Shown piece by piece: positions 9,378 to 15,945 of a stretch of 55,635 nucleotides of DNA. The notes below the pieces were generated by a model. It was not told the DNA's origin, did no database searches, and saw only the letters and a list, made by a program, of their open reading frames with translations. The DNA is taken from the IMG/VR virus record IMGVR_UViG_3300026268_000003, positions 1 through 55,635 of that record. One strand, given 5' to 3'. Both the position numbers and the translations under genes were made by a program. The DNA is from a virus. Positions within the stretch are counted from its first letter, which is position 1. The number at the start of each line of letters is the position of its first letter.

Positions 9378-9782
9378 TTATTTTGTTACCCTCTTTACCT
9401 TTTCAATTGAACGACCAGCAAAATAAGCCGCATAAACAGTCATCAATAATGTCTGATAAACTGGAACATACGCCGCTCCTATTGTAAAGTCACCCAAATT
9501 TCCATCAAATACACTTAATATAACAAATACGGCTGTAAGAAAAATCAAAGTTAATGGTCTGATATTTTTACTCAACCAACTTCCATGTTTCATATCGGCT
9601 TCCCAACGAGCAGACACTTGAGCTTGTGCCGCTTGTTCAGCTGTTGCTAATATTTGTGTTATCTTTTGTTCTGCTTCGGCTCTTTCTTCACCTGATGTGT
9701 GTAAATTATCTAATACTCCACCAATATCTTTTATTACATCACCACCACTTAAAAACCCTGTAATTGCACTCATAACTCCCAT
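9378..9782 (-). CDS. Holin, 3-TM type
   Basis: 134 residues. A helical acidic/Ala-rich N-terminus (EERAEAEQKITQILATAEQ) precedes WLSKNIRPLTLIFLTAVFVI and a second hydrophobic stretch (YQTLLMTVYAAYFAGRSIEK). This is the layout of the holin_3TMs family, whose hallmark is the SWxxRxxRP-like entry to the first helix and the AxxxGRSxEK exit. Holins open the inner membrane at lysis. The ATG follows a GGAGATAAGTT ribosome site. Neighbours are an exported thioredoxin-like protein and the Cys-His-Asp protein. Confidence 0.75.
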   Translation of the reverse strand: MGVMSAITGFLSGGDVIKDIGGVLDNLHTSGEERAEAEQKITQILATAEQAAQAQVSARWEADMKHGSWLSKNIRPLTLIFLTAVFVILSVFDGNLGDFTIGAAYVPVYQTLLMTVYAAYFAGRSIEKVKRVTK

Positions 9783-9792
9783 AACTTATCTC

Positions 9793-10233
9793 CTAAAAAA
9801 CATCTTCGGCTAATACACCATCTATAGCAGATTTTATATCGCCATTATCTATATCCAACTCACCATCCATATCGCCTTTCCACACTTCAACCTTCTTACC
9901 ATTGTGGAATAACGCAACAGATGGATAGTTTCGTATTCGAAGTTTCTTGATTGCTTTCTTAACATTTGAATGATTAACTTCATAGATAATACACCCCTCA
10001 AAGCCTTTTATACCATCAAATAATTTAGAGTCAAGATTTTTCTTTTGATACGCCGCTGTAAATTTAATTAATACAAACCCCTTAGCTGTTTTTTTCTTAA
10101 AAGTATCATCTGTGATTTCTGGTTTCGTTGTAGGTGTTCGTTGTGCACTAACAAAATCTGTACATAATACAAACATAAGTCCTATTGCACATAAAACTTT
10201 AAATCCACGCCTAATTAATTGTATTCTATTCAT
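9793..10233 (-). CDS. Exported thioredoxin-fold protein lacking CxxC
   Basis: 146 residues. An N-terminal RRGFKVLCAIGLMFVLCTDFVSAQ signal or anchor ends in a likely cleavage at SAQ. The rest follows the thioredoxin fold: FVLIKFTAAYQKKNL where WCGPC would sit, then IRNYPSVALFHNGKKVEVWKG with the cis-proline. The redox Cys pair is absent, so it is probably a periplasmic binding or scaffold version rather than an oxidoreductase. It lies between the MshEN-like protein (2 bp) and the holin (10 bp), apparently co-translated. Confidence 0.7.
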   Translation of the reverse strand: MNRIQLIRRGFKVLCAIGLMFVLCTDFVSAQRTPTTKPEITDDTFKKKTAKGFVLIKFTAAYQKKNLDSKLFDGIKGFEGCIIYEVNHSNVKKAIKKLRIRNYPSVALFHNGKKVEVWKGDMDGELDIDNGDIKSAIDGVLAEDVF

Positions 10234-10235
10234 AA

Positions 10236-10886
10236 CTATTTATCCCGTTTTCTCCGTTCAAGTGATTTTATATCATTTTGTAATTCTTTGATAACATCTT
10301 GAAGTTCTTCTATTTTTCCATAAGCCTCGTCCATTTCGTCCTGTAGACCTTCGACATTATCCTTATACTGTTCATAAGAACGAGGCCAGTTATATCCCTC
10401 TGGTCTTGATGGATACTCTCCTTCATATAATGATTTTAATGATGGGAGCTCTTTAGCTTCTTGTATGTCTGCCTGTAACATATACCACATACCAACCAAT
10501 GATGCAATTCCTGTGGCCGCACCAATCATTGTTTGTACTGATAAAGTGAACTTAGTACTTAGTACTGCTTCTTCACTTAATTCTTTTGGTTTGGACACTT
10601 TTTTCTCCTGTATAACTGGTTTCGGTTTACTCTTTGATTTTGAAATTTGTTTTTGTAATATTCTATCTCGTTTACTCTTTTCTACTTCGTCTGAAGCTTT
10701 ATTAGCTTGTTCCATCATAACTTCTGTTAAGTCTTCAACCGTAACATAACCCAATTCAACAAAGATTTCACCTAATTTTCTTTTATCACCTTGTGTTTGT
10801 ATCTGTACAGCTTTTGCAAGTTGTCGTTTTGTTATGATATCGGCGTCCATTAAAAGGTTGCCTAATCTTTCTCCATTCCGTGCCAT
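10236..10886 (-). CDS. MshEN-like (c-di-GMP-binding type) membrane protein with coiled coil
   Basis: 216 residues. Residues 7-30 and 37-60 are two 24-residue repeats matching the MshEN pattern RLGxxLxxxxxxxxxxLxxxLxxQ: RLG...LAKAVQIQ and KLG...LTEVMMEQ, six residues apart. MshEN domains of T2SS/T4P ATPases bind cyclic-di-GMP through this motif. No ATPase follows. Instead come a Lys/Ser linker, one TM segment (about 113-137) and a C-terminal coiled coil (about 165-213), so the MshEN part and the coiled coil should face opposite sides. Overlaps the H-NOX stop by one base, which implies tight coupling. Ligand binding is untested. Confidence 0.7.
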   Translation of the reverse strand: MARNGERLGNLLMDADIITKRQLAKAVQIQTQGDKRKLGEIFVELGYVTVEDLTEVMMEQANKASDEVEKSKRDRILQKQISKSKSKPKPVIQEKKVSKPKELSEEAVLSTKFTLSVQTMIGAATGIASLVGMWYMLQADIQEAKELPSLKSLYEGEYPSRPEGYNWPRSYEQYKDNVEGLQDEMDEAYGKIEELQDVIKELQNDIKSLERRKRDK

Positions 10887-11437
10887 TATTCGCTCTCTTT
10901 AAATCGTACCTCGAACACATCGTGGTCATCAGTACCTTTATATTCTATTTGTGTTATGTCTGCCTCACCACCAAAGTGTTGAGCCACTCCCTTTAACATT
11001 CCAACTGCTAACGGAGCTAATCCATCTCTTTGTGATACATAGTGAACTTTAAAATGATTCTCACCGAGTTCTTCTATTTCAAATGCAGGTGGAACTAAAC
11101 TTGGTAACATTTGAGAAATTCTTACATGCATCTCATCTAATCCTGCCACAAAACTTTGAAAATCATTACCAAACGCTTCAAAGTACTCACCATACCCTTT
11201 TGGTGCAACATCGGTTGCCCAATAAACACCGAACATTTCTAATACATCTCCTGCAGGAATATCTAATGTTTCTGAAACTGCTCCTACTAATGAGAATGTT
11301 ACACTATCATCATAAGATTCTAAATCTCCATAAACATCTTTGTCTATACCAGATGCTACAAGAACTTGTTCCCAAACTTCTTCACCTGCTTCTCGTGTAA
11401 CTAAAGTTCTTATTGCTTTATTTATCATTCCATACAT
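10886..11437 (-). CDS. H-NOX (heme nitric oxide/oxygen-binding) sensor protein
   Basis: 183 residues, the full length of stand-alone bacterial H-NOX proteins. It opens MYGMINKAIRTLV and contains YDDSVTFSLVGAVSETL, the heme-ligand His104 in LDEMH, Pro-Pro at 116-117 and the heme-propionate motif Y133-x-S135-x-R137, followed by GLAPLAVGML. The position of the oxygen-stabilising distal Tyr of Thermoanaerobacter H-NOX is a Pro, so NO-selective binding is expected. In bacteria H-NOX controls kinases or c-di-GMP enzymes. None is here; the next gene is the MshEN-like membrane protein. The start follows a 48-aa gene by 2 bp. Confidence 0.9.
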   Translation of the reverse strand: MYGMINKAIRTLVTREAGEEVWEQVLVASGIDKDVYGDLESYDDSVTFSLVGAVSETLDIPAGDVLEMFGVYWATDVAPKGYGEYFEAFGNDFQSFVAGLDEMHVRISQMLPSLVPPAFEIEELGENHFKVHYVSQRDGLAPLAVGMLKGVAQHFGGEADITQIEYKGTDDHDVFEVRFKESE

Positions 11438-11439
11438 TA

Positions 11440-11586
11440 TTATCTACCATATATATTTTTAATTGGATTATTTTTATTTTTCTCTAACCATTTTTTATGT
11501 TGACTAGCGGTTCGACCTTCCGTTGCCCACTTTTTATTTAACATCCGTCTTTTTCGTTTTCTATCTTTAGCTTTACTATTCGGCAT
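11440..11586 (-). CDS. Small basic protein (48 aa)
   Basis: A 48-residue, strongly basic protein starting MPNSKAKDRKRKRRM, with a W-x-E-G-R-T stretch and a Lys/Asn-rich tail. It overlaps the beta-barrel gene end by 11 bp and stops 2 bp before the H-NOX ATG, so it fits the operon exactly. Short Lys/Arg-rich proteins of this form are common in marine T4-like phages and may bind nucleic acid. No recognised domain. Confidence 0.55.
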   Translation of the reverse strand: MPNSKAKDRKRKRRMLNKKWATEGRTASQHKKWLEKNKNNPIKNIYGR

Positions 11587-12871
11587 TACTAAATCCTACA
11601 AATTGATAATTCAAACCAACTTTAAAATCATACGCTGGTCGTTCCCAGTAATATAAATAACGGCCTTCCGCAAAAAGTCCTAAATTTTCCTGTACTTTAA
11701 TTCCAAAAATTGCACCAAAATCATAATCATTCCAACTCATCCACATTGACTCCATATACATAAAATCAGAAGGTTCTTTACCTTCATCTACATGGTCTAT
11801 ATAAGAAGAGGCGTTGTGATATGAATATTTATCATGTCCATAATGATAAGGTAACCAATTACCCCACGCATGTATCCACCACCTATCTCCATAATGATAA
11901 TAATCAGTACCTATTACTAAAGATGTTTCTTTTTGATATCCTAAACCCTTTTTTATTCCATTCATGTATGATTCTAACAATCCTGGAAAATGATAAACAA
12001 AAAATTCTCTATCCGTCCATGCAATAATTTCTCCATCGGAAGTTTCCCACATATAATCATACCCAATAAATTCACCATCTCCATTAAAGAATGGGCCATC
12101 ACCAGGTACATCAATCCAAGTATCTGACTCTGCGTCGTAATATACTAAGTGACCTTCATGATATACATTATCTTCATCAACTATATACCATCTTTTATCA
12201 TCCATACCAAAAGCATCTTCGGCAAAATCCCACCAAGAACCTCTATACCAAGTTGTATCTAATATCATAGCATCAAATCCATATACAGGATGTTGTCTAT
12301 GTTTTGCACCAACACTAAATGTTATCTGATTACCTAAAAATTCTGGTGACCACTTTAATCTTAAATCACCTTGACCATAAGTTATTTCTTCTAAACCAAG
12401 TTCCGTCCAACCTAATTTAGCCATGAACCAATTACCAGTATATCTCAACCAATATTCTTGATTAAGATATTCATTTCCCCATTGACGACCTTCAGTCCAT
12501 TTTATTAAATATTCCCAACCTTTAACTGAACCAAATGTTGCATTTTCATTCGCGTTTTTTTCTGAACCATCGTACCAAGTTCCACCATTACCAGCATTCT
12601 TAACACCTCGTTTTGGTTCATAATTGAAACGACCAATTTTTCTCAATCCGAATGATTTTTGAAAATCAGCTTTTAATTCTCTTTCTTCCCTTTCAACTTC
12701 CAAGTCACCAGTATCCAATCCACCAACAATACTAAACCTATCCTCTTGATGTCGTGGTGCATTTAAACTAAAACTTGCATACGCAGTCGAGTACTTAAAA
12801 AAGTTTAGTATAATATCTTGACTAAACAAAGAAGTAGACAATAATAGTCCTATGAAAATGTTTTTTAACAT
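11576..12871 (-). CDS. Outer-membrane beta-barrel protein
   Basis: 431 residues. A signal peptide (MLKNIFIGLLLSTSLFSQ) leads into a chain full of Tyr, Trp and Gly in alternating strands separated by acidic loops (for example YWLRYTGNWFMAKLGW, GRYLYYWERPAYDFKVGLNY), the signature of a Gram-negative outer-membrane barrel. It ends in an aromatic strand NYQFVGF plus SNAE. Strong GGGAGA ribosome site; a GATATTTAT box lies 39 bp upstream. It heads the transcript that includes H-NOX. A phage could use such a protein to change the host surface, for instance superinfection exclusion or uptake, or carry it in the virion. Function unknown. Confidence 0.65.
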   Translation of the reverse strand: MLKNIFIGLLLSTSLFSQDIILNFFKYSTAYASFSLNAPRHQEDRFSIVGGLDTGDLEVEREERELKADFQKSFGLRKIGRFNYEPKRGVKNAGNGGTWYDGSEKNANENATFGSVKGWEYLIKWTEGRQWGNEYLNQEYWLRYTGNWFMAKLGWTELGLEEITYGQGDLRLKWSPEFLGNQITFSVGAKHRQHPVYGFDAMILDTTWYRGSWWDFAEDAFGMDDKRWYIVDEDNVYHEGHLVYYDAESDTWIDVPGDGPFFNGDGEFIGYDYMWETSDGEIIAWTDREFFVYHFPGLLESYMNGIKKGLGYQKETSLVIGTDYYHYGDRWWIHAWGNWLPYHYGHDKYSYHNASSYIDHVDEGKEPSDFMYMESMWMSWNDYDFGAIFGIKVQENLGLFAEGRYLYYWERPAYDFKVGLNYQFVGFSNAE

Positions 12872-12909
12872 TTAATTTCTCCCAATATTTTTATTCTATC
12901 TATACAACT

Positions 12910-12918
12910 ATAAATATC
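12910..12918 (-). promoter_or_regulatory. GATATTTAT box, promoter candidate for beta-barrel/H-NOX operon
   Basis: GATATTTATAG reads in the sense direction 39 bp upstream of the beta-barrel ATG, in a 62-bp gap. It probably drives the beta-barrel, basic protein, H-NOX, MshEN-like, thioredoxin-like and holin genes. Confidence 0.5.
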
Positions 12919-12933
12919 ATACTTTAGAATATT

Positions 12934-13968
12934 TTATACATCAAACCTAACGACAATTGAAAATGCTTCATCTTTATCACGTTTAATAGGTCTACCTAAC
13001 TTACCAATTGCTAAAAGGTCGTTGTGGTCATTATATAAACCAACTGTAGTTACATATGGCGAGAAATCTGAATGTGTTGTATGATTAATAGCGAATTCGG
13101 TAGCATTATAACTTGTTTTTACAGAACCACTTCCACCATCTGGATTATCACCAGGTGCAAATACCCTCCACGTGTCTGGTGAATTTGGAGCAACAGTTAT
13201 ACTACCACTTCTACCAGAAGTAGCACTAATATTAGTTGTTGTATTGAATTCTGTTTTACCAATATTACACATATACTCATGTTCATATATGGTATGACTA
13301 GCTTTAAAATCCAATTCCCAACCATCTGTACCATTTCCAAGTCCTACCTGACTATAAGAACCAGTATCTGTAATTGTAATGACCCCATGTTCATAAAAAA
13401 TATTACCTATTGCACTACCACTACCTTCTGCAGTTAAATTTGAACCATCCCAACTACTACTTTTAAATGCCGCGAAACTAGCAGAATAAGTATTGTCATA
13501 TAAATTCCCTTGACCATCATCATATATTGTATAAGTTACATCAGTGCTATCGTCTGTTAACTTAACACTCTTAGGTTTTATACCTTCACTATAAAATTTC
13601 TGGGGTATTGATATAACATTTACTCTATTATGTAAGTCTCTATAACATTTATTGGTATCTGTATTACCAAAACTATGAAATGGTTTATTACCATCTCTAT
13701 AATATAAGTGTCTCATAGACCAATAAGTTGGAATCTTATACCAAGTACCAAGACTCCAAGGGTCTTTACCTAAACTAGCAGAAATAGTGGAATAATCTCC
13801 AAATGAATGTGATTCCGCAGTTGATGTGTTGAAGTTGTGCCAACTTCCAGATAACCCTTCTATCGCGTAAACACCACTACCGCTATCAACATTTGTGAAT
13901 GTGAAATCTTTAAATGTTTTAAAGGGTGATATTAACGCGTCTTGTGGGTCGAGATTTTTAAATATCAT
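12934..13968 (-). CDS. Virion appendage protein A (paralog pair)
   Basis: 344 residues, rich in Ser, Thr, Gly and Tyr, with no enzyme motif and the look of a beta-structured virion protein. Its last ~45 residues (YVTTVGLYNDHNDLLAIGKLGRP) match the C-terminus of the next gene upstream (YITTVGMYNDENELLAVAKLSKP), so the two share a C-terminal module. It sits 20 bp downstream of its paralog in the structural operon. Probably a baseplate or fibre component; not matched to a T4 gene. Confidence 0.6.
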   Translation of the reverse strand: MIFKNLDPQDALISPFKTFKDFTFTNVDSGSGVYAIEGLSGSWHNFNTSTAESHSFGDYSTISASLGKDPWSLGTWYKIPTYWSMRHLYYRDGNKPFHSFGNTDTNKCYRDLHNRVNVISIPQKFYSEGIKPKSVKLTDDSTDVTYTIYDDGQGNLYDNTYSASFAAFKSSSWDGSNLTAEGSGSAIGNIFYEHGVITITDTGSYSQVGLGNGTDGWELDFKASHTIYEHEYMCNIGKTEFNTTTNISATSGRSGSITVAPNSPDTWRVFAPGDNPDGGSGSVKTSYNATEFAINHTTHSDFSPYVTTVGLYNDHNDLLAIGKLGRPIKRDKDEAFSIVVRFDV

Positions 13969-13988
13969 AGATGACCCTCTCCTTTAGA

Positions 13989-15164
13989 CTAAAAGTCTAA
14001 TTTGACTTTGATAATAGCTTCCCTAGCGTAAGATTTCAATAAAGGTTTACTTAGTTTAGCAACAGCTAATAGTTCATTTTCATCGTTGTACATCCCAACA
14101 GTAGTAATATACGTCTTTGGGTCTTTATGAAACGATGGATTATTAAACGAACCATCAGATTGTGTAAAGAATGTAGGATTATTACTAAAATTATATCTCT
14201 TATTCCTTACTCTACAAAAATAATGTGTGGAAGAAATGTTTTCCTCTCTACGAGCTTGAAATTTACCACCACCAACAAATGCGTTATAGAACTTCTGGAT
14301 GTTTTCTTCAGCACCTGTGATTCCTCTATCAGTACCAAATGAACCAGAACCATCAGCTTGAGCGGCACTTATAATCCAAATACCTAAATCTGGATAAAAC
14401 AACCCAAGTCCACCATTTGGTTGACTTGTTGCCACTATTGATGTTTCCGCTACACCATTAGTTAATGAACCAGAAACAATGTTGAATACTCTTCCACCCT
14501 TATTTACTGATGGGTCAACTGTTGCACCACTATCATCAATTAGTTTCCAATAGGTTTGGCCAGTTGTATCTACACCACTACTACCACTTAACCAAAGTTC
14601 CCAATTACCTGGGTCAACTTTTTCTCTAATTCGTGCTCTATTAGCAGAAATTATATAAACATCATCTGAATCAACACTACCAGCCATTGTAAATTTAGTA
14701 TCATTTGGTGTCAATAAAATATTTCTAAATTGTGAATACATAGCTTTTGAAGCGGCATTATCACCACCGGTAGCCTTTGAACCACTACCAGCATAATGAC
14801 CATACGCAATACCAAATTGAACTTGAGCTGTATCATCACTTGGGTCTACTGCATAAATATCATTATAATACTCACCACTTGACGCACTTTGTGCCGAAGA
14901 AGTGAAATATGTAGCTAAACTACCAGTATTTCCAGACCACAATGGAGACGAAACCACCGCCTTCATATTTTCAAGTATATCATTATCTGGGTCAAAGACC
15001 GTATAGATACTTGGTTTTGTTATTGGGGCGGGTCTACCAATACTCTTACCAAGAAGTTTAGATGCAACTGATAAACCACCAATTCCTTTACCAGACTTTA
15101 CAGCATCTTCTATCTGTATAATTTCTTGTGTGGATAATCCCTTTTTCTTTTTTCCTTTAGCCAT
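13989..15164 (-). CDS. Virion appendage protein B (paralog pair)
   Basis: 391 residues. Begins with a Lys-rich segment (MAKGKKKKGLSTQEIIQIEDAVKSGKG) and a Gly-rich hinge, then a long beta-rich region, ending in the C-terminal module shared with the next gene (TTVGMYNDENELLAVAKL). Cys residues sit in HYFCRVRNKRY. RBS GGAGATAAATC before ATG. Predicted virion protein; the C-terminal module may be the common attachment or oligomerisation site. Confidence 0.6.
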   Translation of the reverse strand: MAKGKKKKGLSTQEIIQIEDAVKSGKGIGGLSVASKLLGKSIGRPAPITKPSIYTVFDPDNDILENMKAVVSSPLWSGNTGSLATYFTSSAQSASSGEYYNDIYAVDPSDDTAQVQFGIAYGHYAGSGSKATGGDNAASKAMYSQFRNILLTPNDTKFTMAGSVDSDDVYIISANRARIREKVDPGNWELWLSGSSGVDTTGQTYWKLIDDSGATVDPSVNKGGRVFNIVSGSLTNGVAETSIVATSQPNGGLGLFYPDLGIWIISAAQADGSGSFGTDRGITGAEENIQKFYNAFVGGGKFQARREENISSTHYFCRVRNKRYNFSNNPTFFTQSDGSFNNPSFHKDPKTYITTVGMYNDENELLAVAKLSKPLLKSYAREAIIKVKLDF

Positions 15165-15174
15165 GATTTATCTC

Positions 15175-15828
15175 CTACTCAGCAGTTACATTTACTGGAA
15201 CATCAGCACTAATAGTTATTGGAATAGTATATGTCGCACCAGTTTCATTACCAACGATAGTAAGTTGTGTATTAATATCAGACGATAATGTTCTTGCAAT
15301 TAAATCAACTGCTTTAGCTACAACAGTAATTGAATTCTTTCTATCATCATCACCAATAAAAGTTGGTATTGTAGCTCCTTGAGCCGATACTTCACCACCA
15401 GCAGATACCATCATTCTACATGCATCCGAATTATGTAAAACAAATGTATATCCAAGAGTAGCATCTGACGCATTTCTTGTATTTGGTGTAATTGTTTGTT
15501 TAACACCAGCTTTCTTAAATTCAAGAGAAGTTGAAGTAAGTTCAAGAATAGGCATTTTAGCCGTATTCTTAGGTAATGTAGTTAGCTTATATCTCATTAC
15601 TTGATTTTCGTCTGGTACTGCTTCTATCAATGGCATATTTTCAATAACTGCACCATAATAGTTCGAACCAAGTGAATTTGTTACATCCCATAACGTATAA
15701 TCTATCTCATCATCTGCTAATGCAAATTTACTAATTTTGAATTCATTTCTACCGCGAGCTAATAACTCTCGACCTTTCTTAGTTAAGATGGCATCTACGG
15801 TTGTTGAAGAATTATCTAAAAATCCCAT
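15175..15828 (-). CDS. Conserved virion structural protein
   Basis: 217 residues. The N-terminus MGFLDNSSTTVDAILTKKGR followed by ELLARGRNEFKISKFALADDEIDYTLWD is a conserved opening of a structural protein seen in marine T4-like phages. The C-terminal half resembles a beta-sandwich (SITVVAKAVDL...TLTIVGNETGATYTIPITI). GGAGATAAAAC ribosome site. Two tandem ATATTTATATATGAA boxes upstream suggest strong late expression. Exact location in the particle is unknown. Confidence 0.65.
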   Translation of the reverse strand: MGFLDNSSTTVDAILTKKGRELLARGRNEFKISKFALADDEIDYTLWDVTNSLGSNYYGAVIENMPLIEAVPDENQVMRYKLTTLPKNTAKMPILELTSTSLEFKKAGVKQTITPNTRNASDATLGYTFVLHNSDACRMMVSAGGEVSAQGATIPTFIGDDDRKNSITVVAKAVDLIARTLSSDINTQLTIVGNETGATYTIPITISADVPVNVTAE

Positions 15829-15862
15829 GTTTTATCTCCAGTGATTAATTTTGTATTCATAT

Positions 15863-15870
15863 ATAAATAT
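15863..15870 (-). promoter_or_regulatory. ATATTTAT box, proximal of tandem pair
   Basis: Sense-strand GAATATTTATATATGAA 35 bp before the ATG at 15828. Shares a 15-base identical core with the copy 52 bp further upstream. Confidence 0.5.
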
Positions 15871-15914
15871 TCGTCACCAAAATTTTTGGTATAAAATAAC
15901 TTTTTCGTTCATAT

Positions 15915-15923
15915 ATAAATATC
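15915..15923 (-). promoter_or_regulatory. GATATTTAT box, distal of tandem pair
   Basis: Sense-strand GATATTTATATATGAACG. With the 15863 copy it forms the only tandem pair seen, in the 117-bp gap ahead of the 217-aa structural gene. Confidence 0.5.
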
Positions 15924-15945
15924 ATTGTTTTAGTTTTTTGTGTTT

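Noticed and set aside
9053-9782. Endolysin assignment
   Set aside because: The Cys-His-Asp protein has no confirmed peptidoglycan-hydrolase motif; left as a possibility only.
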